A DNA stretch of 64,000 bases from Psychromarinibacter sediminicola (GTDB lineage Bacteria > Pseudomonadota > Alphaproteobacteria > Rhodobacterales > Rhodobacteraceae). Below are positions 53,463 through 60,790 of the stretch, piece after piece. The notes beneath the pieces were generated by a model. That model had not been told where the DNA came from. It did no database searches and saw only the letters and a list, made by a program, of their open reading frames with translations. Each line of letters begins with the position of its first letter. The stretch's first letter is position 1. Position numbers and translations under genes: made by a program. Location of the stretch: assembly GCF_029168335.1 (NCBI RefSeq), contig NZ_JARGYC010000016.1, positions 1 through 64,000 on the forward strand, given 5' to 3'.

Positions 53463-53909
53463 TCAGCGCAGCCCCGTCTCCTCCAGAAGTCCCCGCCGCT
53501 TCGCCTCGTAGTAATAGCCCCGCGCGTACCACCCGACGGCGGTGTCGAAATCGCCGTCCGACACCATCCACGCCCCGCGCAGGTACTTCACGGCGTAGCG
53601 CAGGTTGGTCTCCGCATCCAGAAGCCCCTCGGGCGGCCCGCGATAGCCCATCGTCCGCGCCGTCGTCGGGTGGATCTGCATCAGCCCTATATAGGGCCCG
53701 TTCCGCGCCGCCGGCCGATAGCGGCTCTCGCGCTGCACCACGCGATGCACCAGCGCCCGCGGCACGTCGTAGTAATCGGCATACTCGTTGATCAGCGCCC
53801 GCAGCGCCGGCGTCTCGCCCTGGTAGAGCGGCACCGCCTCGCGCGTCTCCCGCTGCCCGCAGGACACCGCCAGGAGCAGCCCCAGCCCGACAATCATCCA
53901 CCGCAGCAT
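53463..53909 (-). CDS. SLT-domain lytic transglycosylase lipoprotein (second copy)
   Basis: A 148-residue lipoprotein transglycosylase. Lipobox LAVSC puts the anchored Cys at about 17. The SLT core has VVQRESRYRPAARNGPYIGLMQIHPTTARTMGY (catalytic Glu in RESRY, GLMQ motif) and LDAETNLRYAVKYLRG. It is shorter than the transglycosylase at 40.9 kb and belongs to a different branch. Divergent from the exported protein at 54083. Confidence 0.92.
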   Translation of the reverse strand: MLRWMIVGLGLLLAVSCGQRETREAVPLYQGETPALRALINEYADYYDVPRALVHRVVQRESRYRPAARNGPYIGLMQIHPTTARTMGYRGPPEGLLDAETNLRYAVKYLRGAWMVSDGDFDTAVGWYARGYYYEAKRRGLLEETGLR

Positions 53910-54082
53910 CCGCCGGCCTCCGCCTTCGTCTTCGCCTTCGTCGCGCGCAGACTAGGCCCCCGGCGGCCCGGCGGAAACCCCCGCCCCGCGCGCAGGCGCC
54001 GCGGCGCCGACGCTTGACCGGACCCGGCAGGCTGCCAGAATGCACCGACGCCAGACAGCTGAGTCCCTCGGAGTCGCCCCCA

Positions 54083-54589
54083 ATGCCGCGCCTCTTCGGC
54101 GTCCTTCTCTTCCTTCTCGCCAGCCCGGCCGCGGCTCAGGGGTGGGAGACCTTCAGCCACGATCTCGGCGCCGGCGCGGCGGTCTGTCCCTATGACGACC
54201 CCGAGACCGGCGAATTCTTCTGCTTCGCCGTCGCCTGCCTGCCCGACGGCGGCCCGCCGATGATCCGCGTGGCGTTCTACGGCCCCGACATCCGCGAGTA
54301 CCGGGCGCCGCTGTCGGTCCGGATCGACGGCCGCATGGTCACGCACATGTTCCTCACCCGGCTGTCCGAGGCGGACCCGGCGGACGGGCTCTACGACTAC
54401 GGCACGGAACTCGACCCGGAACGCGACGCGCGGCTGCTGGAGGCGCTGAAGACGGGAACCCGCGCGACGCTGGTCTTCGGCATCGGGCTCAAGGCGATCC
54501 TGCAGCAGGTCACGCTGTCCGGCTCGCATGCCGCGCTCGATGCGGTGCCCCGGCTCTGCGACGGCACCCCGGTCCCCGCCGGCGGCTGA
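54083..54589 (+). CDS. Small exported protein of unknown function
   Basis: A 168-residue protein with a signal peptide (LFGVLLFLLASPAAAQG) and a mature part with four cysteines (VCPYDD, FFCFAVACLPDGG, RLCDGTPVP) that may form two disulfides. I do not recognise the family. The ATG at 54083 follows a leader without an obvious ribosome binding site. Its neighbour downstream is another small exported protein, and the two are likely in one transcript. Confidence 0.72.
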   Translation: MPRLFGVLLFLLASPAAAQGWETFSHDLGAGAAVCPYDDPETGEFFCFAVACLPDGGPPMIRVAFYGPDIREYRAPLSVRIDGRMVTHMFLTRLSEADPADGLYDYGTELDPERDARLLEALKTGTRATLVFGIGLKAILQQVTLSGSHAALDAVPRLCDGTPVPAGG

Positions 54590-54651
54590 GCGGAACCCGC
54601 CGGCCCGCCGGGCCGTTGAGTTCCGACCGAATGACAAAGGGGAACCCACCG

Positions 54652-55167
54652 ATGCCACGCACGCTCTTCGCCGCAACGGCCGCCCTGGCGCTCGCCGCCA
54701 CCGCGCCGCTCGCGCAGCAGACCGCCAGTTCGATCACCGGCACCCTCGGCCTCGACGCCGCGCAATGGCGCCTGACCGCGCCCGACGACGGCCCGCAGAG
54801 CGGCTGGCGCGAAACCGAGACCGGCCGCGTGCTGCACATGGTCGGCCGCCCCTTCGAGGGCGCCGGGGACGATGACGACCTCCTGTCGATCACGATCCGC
54901 ACCACCGGCGGCGGCGACGCGGTCGCGGCCGAGGCGGTCGAGATCCGCTACGCCCCCGCCGACGGCCCCGAGGTGATGGCCAGCGGCCCGAACGCTGACC
55001 TCACGCTCACCGCCTTCGATCTCTCCGACGACGAACTCGCCGTCTCCGGCGATCTCGTGGCCACGATGACGCCCGGCGGCGCGGACGAGCTGATCGTCGA
55101 GCCCGGCGAGGACGCCGTCACCTTCGACGGCAACTTCCAGGCCACGCTGATCCGGCAGGACGACTAG
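54652..55167 (+). CDS. Small exported protein of unknown function
   Basis: A 171-residue protein with a signal peptide (LFAATAALALAATAPLAQQ) and an acidic beta-rich mature domain (e.g. AQWRLTAPDDG, GGDAVAAEAVEIRYAPADG, TLTAFDLSDDELAVSG) without cysteines. Not recognised; the strand pattern resembles small periplasmic beta-sandwiches. A purine-rich AAGGGGA site lies about ten bases before ATG 54652. Last gene before the candidate small RNA locus. Confidence 0.72.
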   Translation: MPRTLFAATAALALAATAPLAQQTASSITGTLGLDAAQWRLTAPDDGPQSGWRETETGRVLHMVGRPFEGAGDDDDLLSITIRTTGGGDAVAAEAVEIRYAPADGPEVMASGPNADLTLTAFDLSDDELAVSGDLVATMTPGGADELIVEPGEDAVTFDGNFQATLIRQDD

Positions 55168-55188
55168 CCCGACGCCCGGGCCGCGACG

Positions 55189-55217
55189 AAAAAAGGCCCG
55201 GGCACAAGGCCCGGGCC
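55189..55217 (-). terminator. Intrinsic terminator (candidate sRNA and/or response regulator gene)
   Basis: On the minus strand GGCCCGGG and CCCGGGCC pair around CCTTGTG and are followed by six T. A strong terminator. It could end the candidate small RNA described here and also the transcript of the response regulator gene upstream. Confidence 0.85.
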
Positions 55218-55264
55218 AGTCCAACAGGGAGGTGCATGTCGAAACCCGGACATGCGCGGGTTGG
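55189..55264 (-). ncRNA. Candidate FNR-controlled small RNA
   Basis: Predicted transcript of about 75 bases, starting near 55262 and ending at the T run at 55189. It would fold as a 5' hairpin GCATGTC/GACATGC (55234-55255), a single-stranded stretch ACCTCCCTGTTGGACT with CCUCCC (55227-55232), which is complementary to ribosome binding sites, and a terminator hairpin. A TAGAAA/TATAGA -10 element (55270-55277) and an FNR-type box (55298-55311) lie upstream. CCUCC-loop sRNAs are known in Rhodobacterales. On the plus strand the same DNA also has a possible 21-codon frame (55236-55301) with GGGAGG before ATG; I consider it weaker. Confidence 0.45.
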
Positions 55265-55269
55265 GATGG

Positions 55270-55277
55270 TTTCTATA
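55270..55277 (-). promoter_or_regulatory. Predicted -10 element of candidate sRNA
   Basis: TATAGAAA on the minus strand. Read as TAGAAA (55275-55270) it places the FNR box centre at -41.5; read as TATAGA, at -39.5. Confidence 0.45.
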
Positions 55278-55297
55278 CCTGCCGCGCGGATGCGTCA

Positions 55298-55311
55298 TTG
55301 ATCTGGATCAT
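55298..55311 (-). promoter_or_regulatory. FNR/FnrL-type box upstream of candidate sRNA
   Basis: ATGAT-CCAG-ATCAA on the minus strand, one mismatch from TTGAT-N4-ATCAA. It lies in the gap between the convergent genes, downstream of the response regulator stop codon, so it does not serve any visible protein gene on the minus strand. Confidence 0.6.
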
Positions 55312-55332
55312 TCCGCGCATGGCAAGACGCGC

Positions 55333-56019
55333 TCAGGCGACCAGCCGGTAGCCGCCGCTTTCGGTCACCAGCAGCCGCGCATTCGACGGGTCGGGCTCGA
55401 TCTTCTGCCGCAGCCGGTAGATATGGGTCTCCAGCGTGTGCGTCGTCACCCCGGCATTGTAGCCCCAGACTTCGTGCAGCAATACGTCGCGCGCCACCAC
55501 GCCCTCGCTGGCGCGGTACAGGAATTTCAGGATGTTGGTTTCCTTCTCGGTCAGCCGGATCTTCTTGTCTTCCTCGGTGATCAGCATCTTCATCGCCGGC
55601 TTGAACGTGTAGGGCCCAAGCTGGAAGACGGCGTCCTCCGACTGTTCGTGCTGGCGCAGCTGCGCGCGGATGCGGGCCAGCAGCACCGGGAACTTGAACG
55701 GCTTCGACACGTAGTCGTTCGCGCCCGCGTCCAGGCCGAGGATCGTGTCGCTGTCGCTGTCATGCCCGGTCAGCATCAGGATCGGGCACTTCACGCCCTG
55801 CTTGCGCATCAGCCGGCACAGCTCGCGCCCGTCGGTGTCGGGCAGCCCCACGTCCAGGATCACCAGGTCGTAGAGCCCCTCCTTGACCTTGTTCATCGCG
55901 TCGGCGCCGTTCGCGGCCTCGAACACGTCGAAATCCTCGGTCATGACCAGCTGCTCGCTCAGCGCTTCGCGCAGGTCTTCGTCGTCGTCGACGAGCAGGA
56001 TCTTCTTCAGGTTGGACAT
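55333..56019 (-). CDS. OmpR-type response regulator
   Basis: A 228-residue response regulator. The receiver has the acidic pocket DDDED (11-15) and phosphoacceptor D56 (VILDVGLPD), with K near SKPFKF; the DNA-binding domain is OmpR/PhoB type (LTEKETNILKFLYR, then HTLETHIYRLRQKIE). No histidine kinase is adjacent. It is similar in plan to CenR, an essential regulator of envelope genes in alphaproteobacteria, but I cannot confirm orthology. The ATG at 56019 is chosen to start just before the receiver; an upstream ATG adds 26 residues. Divergent from ribA. Confidence 0.9.
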   Translation of the reverse strand: MSNLKKILLVDDDEDLREALSEQLVMTEDFDVFEAANGADAMNKVKEGLYDLVILDVGLPDTDGRELCRLMRKQGVKCPILMLTGHDSDSDTILGLDAGANDYVSKPFKFPVLLARIRAQLRQHEQSEDAVFQLGPYTFKPAMKMLITEEDKKIRLTEKETNILKFLYRASEGVVARDVLLHEVWGYNAGVTTHTLETHIYRLRQKIEPDPSNARLLVTESGGYRLVA

Positions 56020-56171
56020 GGGTTTGAAATGCCTCCGGTTGTCATGCTCAACGAGGTGTGAGGGGCTACGGTTCCGCGCAAGTTTTGCGTCACTCATTTC
56101 ACGCGCTCGTGTCGACAGGGGGCCGAATGTTTCATATCCCGGGGCATCCGTAACGTTTTCCCGCCGGTCGC

Positions 56172-57266
56172 ATGTCGCTCACGCCCTCGATCACCGAACA
56201 GCTCTCCCGCGCCCGCGCCGATCTGCGCATGGGCCTCCCCGTCGTGCTCTTCACCCCCGGCGGCGGCGCCGCGCTGGCCGCGGCGGCCGAGACGCTGGAT
56301 CCCGCGCGGCTCGCCGACCTGCGCGCGCTGGGCCGGCCGGTGCTGGCGGTGACGGCGCGGCGGGCCGCGACGCTCAAGGCGCGCGCCTATGACGGCGACC
56401 TCGCCCGCATCGCGCTGCCCGAGGAGGCCGGCGCCATCTGGCTCGCGCATATGGCCGACCCCGCCGACGACCTCGTCGCCCCCCTCAAGGGCCCGCACGT
56501 CACCCTGCGCGGCGGCGACGCCACGCTGCACCGCGCCGCCCTGCGCCTGGCGAAATCCGCCCGCCTCCTGCCCGCCGCGGTGCTGGTGGAGACGGCGGAC
56601 GACGGCCCCGCCTTCGCCGCGCGGCACGGCCTGACGCCCGTCGACGTCGCCGCCGCCGCGCCGGTGCTCGAAGGCCCGGTCCACATGGACGAGGTGATCT
56701 CCGCCCGCGTCCCCCTCATGGTGTCCGAGGCCGGCCGCGTCCATGTCTTCCGCCCCGACGACGGCGCCGAGGAACACTATGCCGTCGAGATCGGCAAACC
56801 GCCCCGCGACGCGCCGGTGCTGGCCCGCCTGCACTCCGCCTGCTTCACCGGCGACCTGCTGGGCTCGCTGAAATGCGACTGCGGCCCGCAGCTCCGCGCC
56901 GCCCTCGCGGCGATGGGAGAGGCCGGCGCCGGAGTCCTCCTCTACCTCAACCAGGAGGGCCGGGGCATCGGGCTCGCCAACAAGATGCGCGCCTATTCGC
57001 TGCAGGACCAGGGCTTCGACACGGTCGAGGCGAACCACCGCCTCGGCTTCGAGGACGACGAGCGCGACTTCCGCATCGGCGCCGAGATCCTCGCCCGCAT
57101 GGGCTTCGGCAAGGTCCGCCTGCTGACCAACAACCCCGCCAAGGTCGCCATGATGCGCGACCACGGCATCGCGGTGACCGAGCGGGTGCCGCTGAAAGTC
57201 GGCCTCAACCCGCTGAACGCCAAGTACCTGGATACAAAGGCGAAAAAGTCGGGCCACATCCTGTGA
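56172..57266 (+). CDS. ribA: GTP cyclohydrolase II (RibA)
   Basis: A 364-residue enzyme that opens GTP to start riboflavin synthesis. The catalytic domain is C-terminal (about 170-364): LHSACFTGDLLGSLKCDCG with the zinc cysteines, LYLNQEGRGIGL, and the end LRLLTNNPAKV. The N-terminal 160 residues are a region found in alphaproteobacterial RibA; it does not show the DHBP synthase motifs, so a separate RibB must exist. Its stop codon overlaps the GTG of the L,D-transpeptidase gene. Confidence 0.93.
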   Translation: MSLTPSITEQLSRARADLRMGLPVVLFTPGGGAALAAAAETLDPARLADLRALGRPVLAVTARRAATLKARAYDGDLARIALPEEAGAIWLAHMADPADDLVAPLKGPHVTLRGGDATLHRAALRLAKSARLLPAAVLVETADDGPAFAARHGLTPVDVAAAAPVLEGPVHMDEVISARVPLMVSEAGRVHVFRPDDGAEEHYAVEIGKPPRDAPVLARLHSACFTGDLLGSLKCDCGPQLRAALAAMGEAGAGVLLYLNQEGRGIGLANKMRAYSLQDQGFDTVEANHRLGFEDDERDFRIGAEILARMGFGKVRLLTNNPAKVAMMRDHGIAVTERVPLKVGLNPLNAKYLDTKAKKSGHIL

Positions 57267-57769
57267 CGCCGCACGACCTCGTCCTCACCCCCCGCGGCCT
57301 CCGCGTCCTGGGCCGGACGCTCCCCTGCGCCATCGGCCGCACCGGCATCACCGCGACGAAACGCGAAGGCGACGGCGCCACGCCCGCCGGCACCCACCGC
57401 ATCACCGGCTGCCTCTACCGCCCCGACCGCCTCGCGCGCCCGAACGGCTGGGCACAGCCCATCGGCCCCCGCGATCTCTGGTCCGACACCCCCACGGCCC
57501 TGGACTACAACCGACAGGTCCGCGCCCCCTACGCCGCCAGCCACGAGGCCCTGCGCCGCGCCGACCGTCTCTACGACATCGTCCTGCTGACCGACTGGAA
57601 CGCCGCCGGAACGCCGCATGCCGGGTCCGCCATCTTCCTCCACCGCTGGCGCAAACCGCGCCACCCGACCGAAGGCTGCCTCGCCCTCCGCGCCGACCAC
57701 CTGGCCTGGCTCGTCGCCCGCATCGCGCCCGGCACCCGCCTGATCGTGCCAGCCCCTTCTTCTCGTTGA
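57263..57769 (+). CDS. YkuD-type L,D-transpeptidase family protein
   Basis: A 168-residue YkuD-fold protein. The active-site histidine and cysteine lie in HPTEGCLAL (about 133-141). No signal peptide is visible, unlike classic murein L,D-transpeptidases, so it may belong to the cytosolic group related to ErfK-like amide exchange. GTG 57263 overlaps the ribA stop codon (GTGA). The last codons, Ser-Ser-Arg and stop, are supplied by the shared repeat copy D. Confidence 0.88.
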   Translation: MTPHDLVLTPRGLRVLGRTLPCAIGRTGITATKREGDGATPAGTHRITGCLYRPDRLARPNGWAQPIGPRDLWSDTPTALDYNRQVRAPYAASHEALRRADRLYDIVLLTDWNAAGTPHAGSAIFLHRWRKPRHPTEGCLALRADHLAWLVARIAPGTRLIVPAPSSR

Positions 57770-57805
57770 AAAATACGCCCGCCGGAGGCAGCCGCCGCAG
57801 GCGGC
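57756..57805 (-). repeat. Structured intergenic repeat, copy D
   Basis: Same family, minus-strand orientation as copy A: the CTTCTTCTCGTTGAAAAATA block begins inside the L,D-transpeptidase gene and provides its stop codon; GCCGCC-GCA-GGCGGC (57791-57805) makes a perfect 6-bp hairpin that reaches into the YggS stop codon. The other hairpins are absent. It joins the two convergent genes. Confidence 0.72.
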
Positions 57806-57806
57806 T

Positions 57807-58460
57807 TCACTCGTAGACCCGCTCCCCGAACACGCCCGAGCCCACCCGCACAGAGGTCGCCCCCTGCGCGATCGCCCGCTCGAAATCCGCGCTCATCCCC
57901 ATGGACAGCTCGCGCAGCCCGGTCCGCGCCGCGATCTTCGCCAGCAGCGCGAAATGCAGCGCCGGCTCCTCCTCCACCGGCGGAATGCACATCAGCCCCA
58001 CGACCGGCAGCTCCAGCTCGCGGCACAAAGCCACCAGCGCGTCCGCCTCCTTCGGCAGCACGCCGGCCTTCTGGTCCTCTTCCCCGGTATTCACCTGCAC
58101 GAACAGCTCCGGGCACTGCCCCGTCTCGTCCCTCAGCCGCGCCAGGGTCCGCGCCAGCTTCGGCCGGTCGACCGTCTCGATACGGTCGAACAGCTCCATC
58201 GCCTGCCGCGCCTTGTTCGTCTGCAGCGGCCCGACCAGGTGCAGCACCACGTCCGGATACCGCGCGCGCAGCGTCGGCCACTTGCCGGCCGCCTCCTGCA
58301 CCTTGTTCTCGCCGAACAGCCGGTGGCCCTCTTCCAGCACCGCCTCGACCCGCTCCAGCGGCTGCACCTTCGACACCGCCACCAGCTTCACCGACCCGGC
58401 CGCGCGGCCCGCCTCGGCCTCGGCCTTGCGTATCCGCGCCTCGATCTCCGCCAGTCCCAC
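57807..58460 (-). CDS. YggS-family PLP-binding protein
   Basis: A 217-residue single-domain alanine racemase-type fold protein of the YggS/PROSC family, which binds PLP and keeps its level in balance. The PLP lysine is in LVAVSKVQP (about 29), with HLVGPLQTNK, SMGMSADFERAI and VRVGSGVFG. I use GTG 58460 because AGGAGG ends seven bases before it; GTG 58466 two codons earlier overlaps the upstream stop (GTGA) and would place the site too close. Confidence 0.93.
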   Translation of the reverse strand: MGLAEIEARIRKAEAEAGRAAGSVKLVAVSKVQPLERVEAVLEEGHRLFGENKVQEAAGKWPTLRARYPDVVLHLVGPLQTNKARQAMELFDRIETVDRPKLARTLARLRDETGQCPELFVQVNTGEEDQKAGVLPKEADALVALCRELELPVVGLMCIPPVEEEPALHFALLAKIAARTGLRELSMGMSADFERAIAQGATSVRVGSGVFGERVYE

Positions 58461-58462
58461 GC

Positions 58463-60637
58463 TCACGCCTCCTTCGCGGGCGCGTAACCCTCGCCCAGCG
58501 CCTCGAACAGCTCGCCCAGCTCGTCCGCATACCGCTCCCACGCCTTCATCGAGCTGCGATAGATCGGCTGGCGCACCTGATGCACGCTCAGCGTATCCAC
58601 CCGCCGCGTGTTCTGGTGGAAGTTCAGGCAGGCGTCCTCCCACTCCAGCCCGCAGGCGCCGATCAGCGCGCGCGATTGCGCCTCTGGCTCGGCGATCAGG
58701 TCCTCGTAACGGATCTCGTGGAACCAGCCGGGGCAGGTCTCGCGCCAGAACGCCACGATCTCGCGGAACAGATGATAATAGGTGGCCAGGTCCTTCAGGC
58801 TGTAGCTGTGCAGGTGCTGGCCGGGCGTGAACTGGTTCTTGTACATCGACAGCAGACAGTCCCGGGGGTCGCGATGCACCACGACAAAGCGCGCGTCAGG
58901 CAGCACGGCGCGAATCGGGCCGATCAGCGAATAGGTCTGCACGCTCTTGTCGGTGATCACATCCGCATCGGGAAAGCGCCGGCGCATCTGCGCCTCGGCG
59001 CGCTGCGCGGCGGCGGCCAGCTCGGCGTCGGGCACCGCATTCCAGTCACGGAACGCGCCGTCCGGCGTGGTCAGCACCGCATGCAGCTCGCGGCGCACGT
59101 AGTCCAGCTCGCCGCCGCCGGTCACGCGCGAATGGCTGGCGATGATCTGCTCGACCAGCGTGGTGCCCGACCGCGGCATGCCGGCGACGAAGATCGGCCC
59201 GATCGCCGGCGCCCCCTCGACCCGCCGGGCGGCGAAATCGACCGTGCCGAAGGCCTCGCGAATCCGCGCGAAGAGATCGACGCGCTCGGCGATGTCATAG
59301 GGGTACAGGCGGCGCATCGCGTCGTTGGCGGGCCGCAGATAGGTAAAGACCTCGTCGTGCTGCCGCGTGTCCTCCATCGCCTTGGCCAGCGCGAATCCCA
59401 GGCTGGCGCGGTCGGAATCGGGCAGCGCCGGGTCGTCGAACAGGGCTTTCATCTGCGGGATCAGCGGGTCGTCCGCCGCCAGTTTCTCGGTGGCGAGGAA
59501 CACGCGATAGGTCTCGGCGTTGCGCGGCATCAGCTCCAGCGCCCGCCGGAAATCGGCGCGCGACGCCGCGAAATCGCCCGCGATCTGATGGATCGCACCG
59601 CGGGCGGCATAGGCCGGCCCGCAGGTCGGCCATTCTTCCAGCACGCCGGCCAGCTCCGCCAGCGCGTCGTCGACACGGCCGGAATCGGCCAGCGCCCGCG
59701 CCCGGCACAGCCGCGAATCCATCGGGTCGGCCCCGGCGCTCAGGGCCCGCTCGGCCAGCCCGACGGCCGCCTCGGGCTGGCGGTCCTGCAGCATCAGGCG
59801 GGCGTATTCCAGAAGCGCGCCGGGATCGTGCGCGTCGATCTTCAGCGCCTGCTCGAACGCCTGCGCGGCCGGTCCGTTCATCCGGTTGGTGCGGGCATAG
59901 GCCATGCCCAGCGCGACCCAGGCGCGCTTCATCTTCGGCGCCAGCCGCACCGCCTCGCGCAGCTGACCGATGGCGGCCTCGTGTTTCTTACGTTCCACGA
60001 GGAATCGGCCGTAATTCGCCCGCGCCTCGGCATAGGTCGCGTCGAGCGCCACGGCGGCCCGGAAATTCTCTTCCGCGGCGTCGGGCTGTCCCAGCTGCGC
60101 CTGCGCGTTGGCCAGGATGTCGGCGATGATCGCCACGTCCGGATGCGCCTTGCGCAGCGCGCCCGCAAGCCGCGCGGCGCCGGCGGCGTCGCCGGACTGC
60201 AACAGCGCGATGGCCTGCCGGATCTTCTCCGGCGGCGCGGTGCCGGTGCTGGTCTTCGATTTGGCGCGACTGTTCGAGAAGGCGCTCTGCATCGCCAGGA
60301 CGAACTCCCGCGGCAGCGGCGCGCGTTTGGCGCGGTCAAGAAAGGCGCGGGTGCGGTCCGGGTCGCCGATCCGCTCCAGCACCCGGGCCTGCAGCCCCCA
60401 GATCGCGTGTTCGTCGGGCTTGATCGCCGCGGCCCGGTCCAGATGGCCCAGCGCGCTGTCGTAGCGGCCCTGCTTGAAGTCGATCTCCGCAAGCCGGAAC
60501 AGGGTCGGGGCGCTGTTCCGGTCGACCTGCAGGATCGCCTCGTACTGGCGGCGCGCCTGGTCCAGCTTGCCGGCTGTCTCCAGGGCGCGGGCCTCCTTGA
60601 ACAGGCGGGGAATCTGGGCGGGGCTGAGCGGCAGCAT
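58463..60637 (-). CDS. TPR-repeat sulfotransferase-family protein
   Basis: A 724-residue protein. The N-terminal part (about 1-440) is made of tetratricopeptide repeats with the usual G-x3-A/G and A-x6-P pattern; the C-terminal part (about 465-710) is a sulfotransferase domain with the PAPS 5'-phosphosulfate loop AGMPRSGTTLVEQI and the 3'-phosphate site FVVVHRDPRDCL. Such fusions are common in alphaproteobacteria and act on peptides, exopolysaccharide or lipids; the acceptor is unknown. No signal peptide. Start ATG 60637 is preferred to a GTG three codons earlier. Its stop overlaps the YggS gene. Confidence 0.92.
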   Translation of the reverse strand: MLPLSPAQIPRLFKEARALETAGKLDQARRQYEAILQVDRNSAPTLFRLAEIDFKQGRYDSALGHLDRAAAIKPDEHAIWGLQARVLERIGDPDRTRAFLDRAKRAPLPREFVLAMQSAFSNSRAKSKTSTGTAPPEKIRQAIALLQSGDAAGAARLAGALRKAHPDVAIIADILANAQAQLGQPDAAEENFRAAVALDATYAEARANYGRFLVERKKHEAAIGQLREAVRLAPKMKRAWVALGMAYARTNRMNGPAAQAFEQALKIDAHDPGALLEYARLMLQDRQPEAAVGLAERALSAGADPMDSRLCRARALADSGRVDDALAELAGVLEEWPTCGPAYAARGAIHQIAGDFAASRADFRRALELMPRNAETYRVFLATEKLAADDPLIPQMKALFDDPALPDSDRASLGFALAKAMEDTRQHDEVFTYLRPANDAMRRLYPYDIAERVDLFARIREAFGTVDFAARRVEGAPAIGPIFVAGMPRSGTTLVEQIIASHSRVTGGGELDYVRRELHAVLTTPDGAFRDWNAVPDAELAAAAQRAEAQMRRRFPDADVITDKSVQTYSLIGPIRAVLPDARFVVVHRDPRDCLLSMYKNQFTPGQHLHSYSLKDLATYYHLFREIVAFWRETCPGWFHEIRYEDLIAEPEAQSRALIGACGLEWEDACLNFHQNTRRVDTLSVHQVRQPIYRSSMKAWERYADELGELFEALGEGYAPAKEA

Positions 60638-60737
60638 CGTCGGCACTTTGTCAGGAAGGACGGATCGCCGGAGCGCCTAGCACAGGGGGCGCGGCTTGTC
60701 GATTGGCCCGCGGCCCGCGGCGCGGCGCCCCGCAAAA

Positions 60738-60769
60738 AGAAAGGACGGGCGCAGGGCCCGTCCTTCCCG
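60738..60769 (-). terminator. Intrinsic terminator of the porin gene
   Basis: On the minus strand AAGGACGGGC and GCCCGTCCTT pair around GCAG-type loop bases and are followed by TCTTTTTG. It lies about 25 bases after the porin stop codon. Confidence 0.85.
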
Positions 60770-60790
60770 AAGCTGTTTGATCCGCGAGGA

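Noticed and set aside
55236-55301. 21-codon reading frame on the plus strand with GGGAGG before ATG
   Set aside because: The spacing to ATG is only three bases, there is no promoter evidence on that strand, and the same bases are better explained as the anti-Shine-Dalgarno loop of a minus-strand RNA.
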